Assembly: GCA_019722365.1 (NCBI GenBank)
Contig: JADFUC010001527.1
Location: forward strand, 372,001-436,000
Length of the DNA: 64,000 bases
Source of the DNA: Lithospermum erythrorhizon
Lineage: Eukaryota > Streptophyta > Magnoliopsida > Boraginales > Boraginaceae
Direction: 5' to 3'
The notes under the pieces are model-generated. The model did no database searches. It saw nothing but the letters and a program-made list of their open reading frames with translations, and had not been told where the DNA came from. Numbering within the stretch: position 1 is the first letter of the stretch; each line of letters begins with the position of its first letter. The translations under genes and the position numbers were made by a program. This document shows, in pieces, positions 10,519 through 23,244 of the stretch.

Positions 10519-13500
10519 TCAAGGGAACTGGAAAGAGCCTCCAATCTCTGTGTTTCCTGCTGGGGGGTTGATGGCAACCCAGAGAAGAGAGATAGTGATA
10601 GCAATAAGCCCTGACCAAACGAATACGATAGTTGGAGTCCTACCTCGCCTTCCCATCAGCCCCTTTGCGAAAGGGTACATGTGAGCCAACACCCAAAAAC
10701 TGAAGAAAACGCCTCCAAGCAGACGACTCCACTGTGGGATAGTGCTATATATTGTTCTGCTAAACCCAACAGCGATTGCAATCAAGTTGACAATCATGAT
10801 GGTGAGTGGAGGAATCATAAGTGATGTCCATTTGATAATGTAGAGGTCAGCAAATTCATCATCTTCGTCATCACCACCAGATTTTGATGTCAATGTAAAC
10901 GAGATCTCGATTCCAGCTACCACCTTGAGCAGCCCTTGCAACACAGCAGCAAGATGGGCACTTGTGCCTCCAATTAGCCAGAATTGTTCATTACGCCACC
11001 ATTCTTCCAAAGCAACACCAGACCACTTGACTTCAAGTACGGCGAGAAGGCAAAGGGTTATAGTAATGATGAGGAGGTATGCAAGGAAGGTGACATTGAG
11101 GCTTTGAACTATGAACTGCCCGGAAAAGAGTGAAAGCGCTGGAAGAAAGCAGTAGACAATGAGAAAGATAGAGGTAAAGGGATAAATACCAACATTAAGG
11201 TAAGCTATTCTCTGTAAAATCTTCAGCTTTCGACTGGCAAACAGGGCATTATTGCGAGAGAAGAAGATCTCAACAGAGCCAGTGGCCCAACGAAGGACCT
11301 GATGCAGCCTGTCTGTCAGATTGATTGGTGCAGTACCACGAAATGCGTCTCTTTTTGTTACACAATAAACAGATCTCCAACCCCTATTATGCATCCGATA
11401 ACCGGTCACCACATCTTCAGTTACAGACCCATAAATCCATCCAACCCTGTTGCCCCATTCAGTTTTTTCTTCATACCAGCATGAGATAACACTAATTGCT
11501 TCAGCAACAGTAGAAGCGTCAAGAAGTTCTCTGGGAATGGTCAAGGCACCAGGAGGGCGCCCATTCTTCACAGCAGGATGATCAGCAAGTGGTCTGCCTT
11601 GGTATTCGGCAACAGGGATGGAATCAATTAAGTAACTGGAGTTCCCAAATCGTTTAGGGAAAAGAGCCATATTCATCACCTCATCATCAAAATCACTCAT
11701 CCGAAGTCCTCTATTGTCCTCAGGCGAAGAAGCAACGGCAGTTTGTTTGCGACGGCCAAAGCAACAGCTGCAACAACCAGGGTGGTAGTCTTTTGATCTT
11801 GGTGGGTCAAAACCATAGAGAGCAGTTCTCCTAAATAGGCAGCCAGTACCCACATAGACAGGTCCCTGAAGCCCATCAAGAGCTCGCATGTTTCCATCAA
11901 AGAAAACAGTATTATGATTTGCATAACGGTCAGAGGGATCAATACCCTCAAACCTCTGAGGAAACTGGACATAGCAAATACGATCTCCACCACGATCCAT
12001 CATAAAGCATATTCCTTCACGTATTGCCTCACAGTTGTAAATATAATGATCACAATCCAGGTTAAGAATGAAAGGACCATTTGACATGATGGCTGATGCA
12101 CGGACCAATGCATTCATAGCACCAGCCTTCTTGTTGTGATCATAACCCGGGCGCTTTTCGCGAGAAACATACACCAATAATGGAAGCCGAATGTCGACGT
12201 CTGAAAAGTCAAGGGGACTGTCATTGACAGTCCCATGTAAAGGTTCATCACTTGGCGGTTTCAACATGACCTGCAATTGACATGGAATGAAAAACAATTT
12301 TTCAGGGAACTATAGAAACATTGCAGAACTCTACAAATAATATAGAAACTCTAGGTGAACTAAGTGAATATTCACATTATGTATTATATGAACTTATAGT
12401 CAATATCCCTTTCTTATGACAAAAGTTTTGAACTGTGTATGTATTCAGTTGGTTATACAATTCGGTTAGATTCATGCATATTTTATAAGATCTTGTCTCT
12501 CCTCGCCGTCTTGGATCCAATAATTCCATCATGGCAGCCCTAGCCAGTAGTTAGTCTGCTAGGCCCACAGGGTATAATATTGAGCACAAAACAAAATCTC
12601 TATCAACATTTAATTACCTGAATAACTCCTGCATGATCACCCTTAGAGTGCTCAGGAGCCGGATTTACCCAAGTACATGGCCAATGAGTCCCATCTGCCA
12701 TCCATGTAGCTTTAGTGACCTTTATAGGCTCAAAGAGCTCATCACCTGCTATTGCTCTCTGATGCTTCAGTGCCTTTATTTCGTCTCTCGCATTATAAGC
12801 ATCCGAACGACGACGAATTGAGTCTGGAAGTCCATTGATCCTTACCTTGAATTCATCAAACTCACGTTTTACCTTCCTACGATCCTTGACAAAATCTGAC
12901 CTAACCTTATTCTTGTAAGGATCCTTCTTAATGCTGAAGTATGAGTCTGGGTTTCTAGGCTCAATATTATGCTTCCGACAAAACGGAACCCACATATTAG
13001 CAAAACTTGCAGCCTCTGCCATGGCCTCAAAAGTCAACAAGGCACCTCCATCATCAGAAACATAACAAGAAAGCTTTTCGACAGGGTACTCAGCTGCCAG
13101 AATTGACAATATTGTGTTTGCAGTGACCAAAGGCGGTTCTTTCTCTGGATCAGCAGTAGAAACAAAAACATCAACTCCAGGAAGATCAGATTTCCCAGTT
13201 GGATTTGCAGGACTTGGTGTTTCAAACTTCTCTTTTAACACCGTAAGGTCAGTGGCACGATTAACAGGGGAAAACTTAGGGAGTTGATCCAGAAGCCAGG
13301 AGAAGGCAAACCAAAGCTCACAGATTATAGACATCAACCATAGCCATCTTGCATCTTCATTTGGGTGGGCTATCCTCCATTGAAGGAATAATGCAAGTAC
13401 AACCATCCGCACAAAAATCAAGAGCCGGTATGGACTCAATTCATGTTAGTTATTGATAGAACAAAAAAGTATTGATAAATATCTTTAAAAGTTAACAAAT

Positions 13501-14710
13501 CAAGCCACAATAATTATAAAGATATAGAAGTCTTATGCAAATCAGTATCTACATAGAAGTTCAAAGTTAGCCATTAGAAAACATAGTGAATATTAAATTT
13601 CTTCTGAATCTCATTTCGAATTATAGGAAATCTAACCGAGGGTGTTCAAATGAATGAAAGGCAATGCATACTCCCTGATCATACATCAATTCAGTATTGA
13701 GACTTAAGCCAAAAACAAACTTTTTAATTGTAATGTGGTAACTGGCAAGTACTGCAGATAACAAAGTATATCGTTCAAAACAATCCAAAAAGCCCACTGT
13801 TTTAAACCAACCACGAATGTATTCTCTTTAATATAGTTCAGCCAAAAAACTACGGAATAGTATCATGGAGACAAACAATTCAGACACACAAAGAATAGAA
13901 ACGAAAATAACAGTATGCAAGGATATTTTCAATTTTATTTGCTAGCATGCCTGGCTCTGAAATCTGGCTGAACTTCAACTGAATCATTTCATAACTCTCG
14001 CTCTTTGGCCATAGCATACCATACCCATAGGTTCCCTTAGTCTCGAACAACCAGCTGTTATGATCAAAGTCCCCACTCTGGCTTCTAACTAAAGCCGACT
14101 TGTTAGCAGATCTCATCATAGACAGTCTCCTCTCCATTTTGGACATCCCAACATTTGATGTCAGAGGCAAAAGTCTTTTATGATCCTCGGCATTTTCAGC
14201 CAAGTCAGTGTTCTTATAAAGCTCCTTACAACCTGGACAAATTCCATCACCAGTCTTCACAGCATCTATATAACAATCCCTGCAAATTTTGAAATCACAT
14301 TCGCAAGGGAGAATATCCTCACCCCTTCCATCACTCATCACCTTTCCATCACAACCATTAACAGCACATGAGGATCCTTTTGCACCAGCCATCTGAGGAT
14401 GGTTAGCTTCAGACTCAATGACCTTATCCATTAGATGGGCCCGAGTAACACTATTGAAGCCACCAGTAAATAATGAATTGGAAACATACTGCTCCTCAAC
14501 CCTTTGTGAAATTGATGGATCCATGGGCTGATTATCAGGTGTTGGTGGTATGTGCACAGTGTAGTTCCCAAACTCTAATGCACTAATCTCGCTATCAAGA
14601 GAGTCTCGAGATAAGTTCACATACCGACCTGATGATGTCCTCCTAGCAAATGTAACAGTTGGACCAGGCATGCTACCCTTTTGCGTGTCTGAGGGCTTAA
14701 ACGAAGACAT
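10519..14710 (-). CDS. CSLD: Cellulose synthase-like protein D (CSLD2/3-type)
   Basis: CSLD proteins are multi-pass GT2 enzymes that make beta-glucan at the plasma membrane, especially in tip-growing cells. Exons 14710-13927, 13444-12618 and 12270-10519 join in frame to 1120 aa, against about 1145 in Arabidopsis CSLD3. Residues 115-161 form a RING-like zinc finger (Cys at 115, 120, 136, 138, 143, 146, 158, 161). Two membrane segments follow (SPYRLLIF onward), then the catalytic loop with DDGGALL, DCDHY, TEDVVTG and QVLRW (the D, DxD, D, QxxRW signature), then about six C-terminal membrane segments; the protein ends GGSFQFP. The stop, start and second intron (GT-AG) are clear. The first intron appears to be AT-AC. 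Compared with the family, the segment before SPYRLL is about 11 residues short and lacks the usual PWRPLTRK. A 5' UTR intron is likely, with its acceptor near 14756. Confidence 0.88.
13445..13926 (-). other. Possible U12-type AT-AC intron in CSLD
   Basis: On the minus strand the intron would start ATATCCTTG at 13926-13918 and end AC at 13446-13445. This joins A(13927) to AT(13444) and keeps the frame into [11 protein letters not shown] see no GT donor that would join in frame. The branch site is weak: TCAATAACT lies only about 5 nt from the AC, closer than usual for U12 introns, so this call is less secure than the one in AE7. Confidence 0.5.
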
Positions 14711-17368
14711 CTTATGGGAACAAGGAGCATCAATCTAGTAATCTATCACAAATACCTGCAATGAGAGAAGCATAATAAACTATCAGCTAATACTCATTAA
14801 GCAATAAAAAGAATCAAGAATCATACTAAGATTCCAACTTTAAGATCCATATCAATGCGCAAGGATTCTATTACAAACATATTATTGCTTAAATCCAAAA
14901 GAAAAACTTCAATACAAATCAGAAAGTTTACGAAAATAAAAGATGTCAATATCTGATCATAAACAACATTGATCAATAAATATGGATCTAAAGTTGGAGA
15001 ACATATTCTTCAATGCCATGCTATCTTTAACTTTTTAAAGAAAAATGGCAATCAAGACTCACTTTTTAAACTCAAAAACCAAAATCATTTCTACTACCAG
15101 AGCTCATCAATGCATGAAACCAAAGCATTCAATTCAACTGTACAATAACACTTACCTCCAACAAGATGAAAAATCAACTGCAAGAAATACGAAAAGCATA
15201 CACCATTTACAGAACAAGAACCAATCTTTTCAAAAAAAAATTAAGGAGACCCTTAAACAAGTTATGCAAGCACGATCAAAAAGATATTCAGAGCATCCTA
15301 CAAAATACCATGGATACAATTAATACTATGCATTGAATGCTAGCACGTAGATAAAGGGCCTCCACTCTCACTCCAATACTTGAAAAAATACTATTATAAT
15401 AATACAAACAAAGAATACATCACCAACATGTCCTAATACTTGTGAAAGAACTTTCGCCTAATCGTAATAAAGGGTCGAATAATACTTCACAAAAAGATAA
15501 AAGAAGCGTTCGTAACGAAATAAATCATTTTAATTTATTTCCTTATATCAATATCATAACATATAAAATCTTTGATGACATGGAAACGAGTACAAACAAA
15601 GAATATAAAATTAAAAAAGAACATGCAGGGAAGTAGAAGCATCAAGACGTGTAGGAAACATTTAAAAATTCATATATATTCAGACGAATCACAACTGTAA
15701 GAACTCATTTGGGCCCCATCAACACGTTAAACATGTCTCAGACACATTATGTTTTCTCTAAACATGAACTTTTTAATTTAATATGGAGAATATACGATTT
15801 TCATAATAAATAAGCACATCAAGAACAACAAATCTTGATGTAACCATTGAAGCTAATAGATTTGAAGCACGGTATTTTGAAGGGGGGTGCATTGGTCATT
15901 GTCATTGGTTTTTATTTTTTAATTTCACTACATCAATATTTTCTAATGTTTAAGTAATTTCGAACTAAACTGAATAAAGAGAGTTCCATAATATAAGAAC
16001 CTTATATTTCGAATTAACCCGAAAATAAGTGAAAACTGTACTACTTCATCACAATAATATATATGAAAAGGTAACAAAACAAAAGGTGCAGTGAATAATA
16101 CCGACACAAGGCTGGAGCAGAGATATGAAGTAGCTTTATTTTCCTTTTTTATTTGATCATTATTATAAGAGGATTCACCCAAAAAAAAACATAAGTTACT
16201 GGAAAGTAAAAGGTAAGTGGAATTATTTATGTAGTGTTCCTATAATTAATGAGAGAATTTTTGAAGAAAAGGGCGCTTTATTTTGGTCATGGCATTGAGT
16301 TGAGTTGGACTTTCTTTGTAATAACGCACCAAAGATCTTTTCTAATTTTCCAAATCAATTTTCCTCTTAAACCGTGTTCACAATCAAGAATGGTACTCTC
16401 TTCAATATATTTTAATTTTCAACATAAAAAACATCTTTATTTTATTATTCTTAATTTTTATTAAAAATTAAGATTAATATTACGAAAGATTTTAAAGACT
16501 TAACTAATTATATAAATTTTATATTTTTGTATCAATAAGAAATAATTAATAATTGACGGTCAAAGTTTAATTTCAAAAAATCAAACGACAATTAAAGAAT
16601 TGGTCAGAAGAATAAACACACAGCTGGATAAAATTTTTAATATCATTCCTTCCCAAATTATTTAGACACCTAATGAATTTCCAAAAAAGAACAAATGTTG
16701 ATCCATCAACATATGGAACAAATGAAGTTCATCCCTTCACCCAAGTTTTCTACCAGGGGCGATATGATATGGAACATATTAATATCAACAAATGCAGTTC
16801 AAGTTACCCATCTGCTTTTTACCAATGCCAATCTGATAGTATTCTAGAATTTCATCAGTCCAATTGAATTTGACAACGACACATAAAATGCCAAGTTAAA
16901 CCTCTGGCCTATCATCACAATTCACAACTGATAAATCTCCAAATCCATAAAATTCCTTTCTTTTTCCATAAGCATGTAAGCTCTTGGAAGCTTAACCCGA
17001 AGTTCCCAACACCACACTAGGATTGAAGACGGACTAAGGTCAAAATTCTTCCAAGAAGAAAAGCCTATCATCCCCGCAGGATTTATCTAAACAAGGTACT
17101 ACATGGAATACACGATGACTGCCCAGCTACTAGATCATGCTCGAATGAAAAACATTAGCTAAGACATTATCCGAACTGAAACAAAAGAGGAAATGAGTGA
17201 TGTAGTGGCATCTTTGATGTATGATGTATATATTCTTAAAGCATTGTACACGGATAAAGATCTTCGCAACCAAAAAGATCATACATAAAGCTCGATATTG
17301 CTAAACTCAACTTTTCATTGCATATCAGTACCAAAATTATAACAGCTACTTCCGATCAAGACCTTGAC
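14711..17368. other. Spacer between CSLD and DAD1; no gene recognised
   Basis: The left end holds the leader of the CSLD gene, probably with a 5' UTR intron. The right end holds the 3' UTR of DAD1. Between them the DNA is AT-rich with only short open frames that resemble nothing I know. The stretch 16420-16640 is strongly AT-biased. Confidence 0.45.
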
Positions 17369-19185
17369 TTATCCAAGGAAGTTCATTATGACAAGATGCA
17401 ACACCAAATTGCACAAAACAAAATCTGCAAAAGCCCGTTCAGGTGGCAAATCCTGCGAGAGGGGTAGAGCCAGAAAGTAAGAACAATATCTTTTGCAATC
17501 CTCGGAAAATAGTATAACACCATCACAGTTCATTTATACAGCAACCAACTGAAAAAAAAATAATAAACACAATTTCTCCTTGCACCCACTTTCTTCACTT
17601 TTATTAGGCCTCGCATCATTCCATACTTTGATATATACATCACTTCTCGTAAGACAATTAGCAAGGCAAAATACATCGAATAATATATAGAGTTCAAAGA
17701 ACAGATGGATTGACGAAAGCTGATAACGATGCCAGTTCATGGCACTATATGTTCATAAATTAGAGGTCAGACGGTGAAAATTATAAACTAAATTAGGAGA
17801 AGGATCGGTTCAATAAGATTTTTTTTTTCTTACTACCACATAGCTCATTCCAGTGGATAGTCTTAGTTTGGTTCGTTTTCTTACCTTGAATTCTTTGTTT
17901 TCTTTGTTGACTTGGATGCGGAGACAAACTGCAACAAATGAAACGAACAAATTATAATACAGCTGAAGGTCCACAAGATGACAGTCACAGACGACTCAAA
18001 GACAACTGACCAAAAAGAAGCACCTACCAGCAAGAACTGCAGTTCCAACACAAGAAAGAACTCCGGACAGGAAAGAGTTAAATGGAAAAGATCCAACAAT
18101 TGCCATGTAAACTACCTGATAAACCACATGATAATTAATGTCAACACCACGAAATATAGATTCAATTTTCACTCTGACCTCCACAATGGAGTAATTCGAT
18201 AATGGAATAGGCAATGCATGGAATACAAATAGATAATGGAACAACTGTATCGAGAATTTTGGGATGAGAAAAAGTAAACCATAAATTCATAAGACATAAC
18301 ATAGCTACAAATAAACAAGATTTTACAGTTAAAACATTGTTTACTCAATCGAGGACAGATTCATTATCTAGAATACCAAATCCAAGGACTAGCTCCCATT
18401 TTTTATAGACCATTAAAAAAACAAGGACTTGTATCACTCTGCCCTAAATGTAGCAGCTCTGTATTTTCATTTTACGTTACAATACCGCTCCTAGCATGAA
18501 AACTCTGCTCACATAAATTTTCAACATACAAAAACAGGAGTCTCAAGCACAACCCGTAACAATCACATAAACCGGTTAAAGATCCACCACATTTCGCATA
18601 TTGAGAAGCTCAGTCAATTGGCCCTATAAACCTTTCCTCATTCCTTAACCTTCTCAAATGGGAACCACATAATATATGTGACATATCTGAACTAATAAAA
18701 CCCTTACACACGACAATCACGATGAAAATCACTAGACTTAAAGAAACCGGCCCTTGTTAATCCAACAAAATCACAAAAATGACCAAAAGATCTGGTCAAA
18801 AGCAACCATGATTTTTCATGTACACGTGGCAGTATTAATCAATCAATCAAATTCCCAGTAAGATCCCAAACTAGCCAAAACAATGTAAAACAACAGATAC
18901 TTAGACATCAAAACAATAAATAAATAACATCAAAACAATACCTGTATTACAGCAGTTACGGCAGCGAAAATGATGTAAACATCAATAATCTGAAGAAAAT
19001 AAATATATCAATTAATTTCCATGAATCTACAATTTAATCATTTAACTCAAAATTGTACTATATATATAAATAAATAAAATTGAATATGTAAAATATACCT
19101 TGAGATTTGTAGGTGTGGCCACGTAAGCAGATCGGAGTGACTGGAATAGGGCTTGAGCGTCTTTTGTGGTTGTTGTCTTCCCCAT
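17369..19185 (-). CDS. DAD1: DAD1, subunit of the ER oligosaccharyltransferase complex
   Basis: DAD1/Ost2 is a small membrane subunit of the complex that transfers glycans to Asn in the ER; its loss triggers cell death. Five exons, each with GT-AG borders, join in frame: 19185-19099, 18989-18942, 18115-18028, 17928-17885 and 17452-17369, giving 116 aa, the usual length. The protein starts MGKTTTTKDAQALFQSLRSA, has VVYMAIVGSFPFNSFLSG and CVGTAVLAVCLRIQVN membrane segments, and ends with the family-typical LHLVIMNFLG. No lesion is visible, which makes it a useful contrast to the damaged genes around it. Identification is near certain from near-identity along the full length. Confidence 0.95.
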
Positions 19186-19833
19186 TTTTGAAGCTTCACT
19201 TTGACTTTAAGCTGCTACTACTAACTTATACATTAATACACACACCCTGAATAGTAAGGGTGTTTTAAAGGGAATCAAATGACTATTTTAATTCTCTATT
19301 TGTACTTGGTAAGTTGTTTCAATGAGTTTCATTTAAGAAAATAATTCATTTCAATTATTCTTAACATCAAGCTGTACATGACATAATGATTCTGCTAAAG
19401 AACCATGACTATGATTAAATAACGATACTGGCCCCCATGTAATAATTTCAAAGCGACACTATCTCTTACATTTTTAATGATCATTTGTTTTAGTCTTTCA
19501 AGCATATCCTCATCAAATCATATTATATGTATATATCCCGTATAATACTATATCTAATCTAAAACAATTATCATTTATATTTTTCTGGTCATATATTTGA
19601 CTATTAATAATTATGACAATTAAAAGATGAAAAACATAAAAGTTTTAAAAGTAAAATTGGCAAATATTTTAAATAATATTACAAAGATGGTTGGTTAACT
19701 TTGAGTAGTTAAAAAAAAAAATTAAAGAATGGACCTTATATAAAAGTGTAACAGAGAATATGGCACTAATTCTTGAGCCTTAAAATACAGTGAATATAGC
19801 TTTGTGTAGTGTGAAAAATGAGTTCTACAAATT
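19186..19833. other. Divergent spacer between DAD1 and the tRNA gene
   Basis: This holds the DAD1 promoter on the minus strand and the tRNA upstream region. It is AT-rich. No coding frame or repeat is recognised. Confidence 0.4.
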
Positions 19834-19907
19834 GGCCCATTAGCTCAGTTGGTTAGAGCGTCGTGCTAATAACGCGAAGGTCGCAGGTTCGAGACCTGCA
19901 TGGGCCA
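19834..19907 (+). tRNA. trnI-AAU: tRNA-Ile (anticodon AAU)
   Basis: The 74-nt sequence folds as a full cloverleaf. The acceptor stem GGCCCAT pairs with ATGGGCC and A is the discriminator. The D arm is GCTC...GAGC. The anticodon stem TCGTG/CGCGA holds loop CTAATAA with anticodon AAT, and the T arm is GCAGG-TTCGAGA-CCTGC. There is no intron. A CAA start motif lies just upstream and a T-run suited to Pol III termination follows at 19910-19914. Confidence 0.95.
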
Positions 19908-20472
19908 TTCTTTTTATTCCTACTTTGTACGTGATTAGACGACTACCTTAGCATGCTTTTATGTCAATCTTTTTCATACTACTACTGGTTTTGTCTGTCA
20001 TTAATCTTTTATTAATGTAGAAAACTAAAAGTCAAATGGCCACAAGTATTACAATAGAAGCACTAGACAAGCATGAAGCCTCGATTCGATTCAAAAGTTT
20101 GATTCAAAGTTTGGTCCAATGTAATTCGAATCGAGTTCAAACTTGACCAACTAGAATCGCATTTTTAAGTTCGGCTGACTCAAACCTTTTCCCTTCCCAC
20201 CAATGTAGAAATTAAGTAGACACAAACCAAGTAGACGATCCAACAAACAATAACATAAATATAACTGCACCTTTTCCCTTCCCACCAATGTATTCCAGAA
20301 TTCCAAATAACAAAGCAGGTGGTAGGAGTGCAAAAAGAACAAAGTCCCTGAATGTAATCATATAACATTGTGGGGCAACTAGTTCATATAAAACGCTACA
20401 AGTTACACACATTAATGAGGCTTCAGAGATGAAACATTCATACAGTGATACAGAAAAACTCTCAAGCTCGAT
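19908..20472. other. Spacer with a 24-bp direct repeat
   Basis: Positions 20184-20207 and 20269-20292 are an identical 24-mer, 85 bp apart, reading ACCTTTTCCCTTCCC followed by ACCAATGTA. The stretch lies just past the SMN-like stop codon and may be 3' UTR or flank. Overlapping short minus-strand frames here are a product of the repeat and low stop density. Confidence 0.5.
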
Positions 20473-23244
20473 TTATGAAGAAAGGCTTGGATGCTTCCTA
20501 TGTTCAGCCAGATACCTACATTCAGAAAATGGATTGAGCCATGAAAAGCCATTTTCCAAGAAATATAAAATGGAAGAAAACATCAATTAACAACCAATGT
20601 AGTTTCCACGAGGGCAATAATTTCTTAGCATTCTATTTTTTCATGTATTCACACTCTATCTCTTTCTTATGTTGACTCAACTTTTACCCGCAAAAGGAGC
20701 TCCATGATAAATAAGTCGAGTGCCAAAATACATAACTTCATTTATACAATTATTTAATAGATATGAACAACCACACGGTTAGACCAAATCTCAGTTGGCA
20801 TTCCTATTGCAGTATGTTAAAAGCATACGGATCCACATGGATCATCTAAATAAAACTTTTAATGATGTGTTCTAATCATAGAGGGTATAAGTATTAAGTA
20901 ATCACTTTTAAGAGCTTTATTGGAAGCTATGGGAAGAGAACTTGGAGACTTGGAGTCCAAGCTTTCTTTCACATGCTAGCTTATAAGCTACTATTTAGCC
21001 AAACATCCACAGATACATACAGTCGGCATCACAATCTATCGGCAAACAGTTGACCATTGTTATTCAAGTTTTCACATAACATGTGTTCTATTTCAACATC
21101 TAGTCATTTCATTCTGTTAAAAGTTTCCTCGAGTAATACTTACTTTCCAGTGTAGAAGTCGGTTATGTATCATGCATTTGTAACGGCATTAAGATCAGAG
21201 GCACCAGTAAGATTTAACTTCATCTCCGGTTCTAAAGCATGCCCTGTAATTCATTAAGAAAAATAAGAAGGGGTCAAGGAAGATCAAGATCTATATTCAG
21301 AAAACAAAACAAGATCATTGATATATCATACACATGTTTTGTAAGAGAGTGATGTTCAAATGGCCTAATGCTTGGAAAACTATATTGGCACAAGAACCAA
21401 ATACTTGTACAACACAATATCATGCCCCAATGCCTCTAGATAGGTTGCCACCAAAGCATGGTAAAAGGGGGCAGATTGTACACAACCTTACCCCTGTGAT
21501 AACAGGGAGGCTGCTTCCAAGTTGACCCAAGTTGAAGTACAAAGACTATCTTCTAGTCAAAATAGATGATAGAGAAGCTATATTGTACACTCAATAAAGT
21601 ATAGGTCACATATAAGCACTGGTAAAAGCCACTCAAGTGAATCGTATGCCTCATCCTCGAAGGACTTACCGTCAAACCTAGATGTGGGATTACCAATGTT
21701 ATCATTAGATTCTGCATCTAAACCAGGGCTTGAAAATGAAGAGGATGGAGCTTCCACAAGTTGACACCCATAAGGGCTACATGTACTCTCCACATTTGAG
21801 CAATATCCTTGAGTAGCATAAGCTTGATGCTCTTGAGATGGAGACATAGCTGGAGGAACAGTATGATCACTCCAACCTGAATCAACAGAGTCCTGATAAT
21901 CCCAATAACCGAACTGGCTAAGTTGCTGCAAAACCTTTTGCCTCTGATCTTCAATCTCATAGTATCTACTCAATAATTGGTTATAGTCTTCTAAACTCTG
22001 TGTATCAAGAATCCCTGTTTGATCACTCTGGATATTTTGCCCGTTCATGGAACTTCCAGTTTTATCAGGATCATCAGACTCCAATTGATTATTTTCGTTA
22101 GGTAGACCAACTCCAAAATTAATATTTGGTGCAGCCAGATTTTCACCCTCTTTCTCTGAACTTCTTCAACAAAAGACAGATTTTAATTTTTAACAAGCAA
22201 ATACAATTGCATATTCTAGTCTTTTACTAATACAATAGGATTTCAAGACAGCATACAACAAAGTATGCAGCTCATAAATACGCAACAATTGATCATTTCT
22301 GAACAATTAGGTTCAACCACATATCATATTGCCTAATTAGAGAAATGATCAGAAGACGTGATGCTCCACCATCCTATACAAGTTAACCAAACATCGTTGC
22401 CACTGAGATAAATTGAGTAATCAATATATAGCACAGCGATAATGACTTTCTTTGTTATGATTTCAACAGATATCACAACACAACTTCGAGTATATTTACC
22501 ACATTTTGGTGTTACCAGTACAAAATGATTCGCTGATGTCTTTATTTTAATGGACGAGGATACACATGCGAAAAAATAAACATAACTGAATGAAGTTAAA
22601 AGAGAGGTGTCGACACCTGGCTTCATGACTTTGATAATCGGGAGTAGGTAATATTTCGTCACCTCGGTTCACTACTTCTTCATCATCATTGGATAAAATG
22701 TTTCCTCCTTGGTTGTGCATTACCTGCAAAAGCTAGTGGCCATTAGAGAAAAAAAACACAAAACCATACTCCTTCATCCCTAAAATATCATCCAACTTAG
22801 AATTTGATGGACTTAACAAATTTTGAACTAGAATATTTTTTGTATATGTTGTAAATATTATGTGAAGAACAAATGCTCCTTTCGTCCCAATGCAAGACAA
22901 ACTACTTTTGAAGCAATAACTCTATTACTTAACAAGCCACATAAGTAAGCCGGGTGACTTTTCAAATGCATTGTGACATAATATCACAGGTAGAATAATA
23001 AAATTTGAGTAAGAGTCCGAGACTAGTACAAAGTCAAAGACTCAAAGTTGAGTAATTTTAATTGATTATTCAAACTCGATATAAATTGAAAATATGATAC
23101 AAAACAATAAAATTATTTTTTAAAAGACTAATACAAAAACTTGACATTAAACCCTAGAGGTTTAAGAAAACGTACCTTGTAGTTGGAAAGTGTATTTTCG
23201 AAGGCGTTGATGAGAGCAGATTCGTCCCATAAATCGTGTCCCAT
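20473..23244 (-). CDS. SMN: SMN-like protein with in-frame TGA in the YG box (probably truncated)
   Basis: SMN proteins help assemble Sm cores on spliceosomal snRNAs. Exons 23244-23176, 22723-22617, 22160-21670, 21243-21144 and 20515-20473 join with GT-AG introns and consistent phases, total 270 codons. The first exon (LWDESALINAFENTLSNYK) matches the Gemin2-binding motif of SMN (human DIWDDTALIKAYDKA). The middle is Ser/Asp-rich and poorly conserved, with a short coiled-coil-like stretch (YYEIEDQRQKVLQQL). No Tudor domain is seen, in line with what I recall of the plant proteins. The C-terminal YG box is clear (DLNAVTNA, then YITDFYTGKYLAEH), but codon 247, a conserved Trp in the family, is TGA (21172-21170). 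As it stands the product stops at 246 aa and loses the self-association motif. The frame beyond the stop is otherwise open to a TAA at 20475-20473. Confidence 0.7.

Noticed and set aside
15045..15636. Two lysine/asparagine-rich plus-strand frames
   Set aside because: Composition reflects AT-rich DNA, there is no family likeness, and they lie in the CSLD upstream region.
20151..20412. Three overlapping minus-strand frames with GGKGK
   Set aside because: They come from a duplicated 24-mer and low stop density; no family likeness, and they lie in the flank of the SMN-like gene.
22768..22905. Two Stowaway-like starts (CTCCTTCATCCC and CTCCTTTCGTCCC)
   Set aside because: Neither has a matching inverted end, so no complete element can be claimed in this SMN-like intron.
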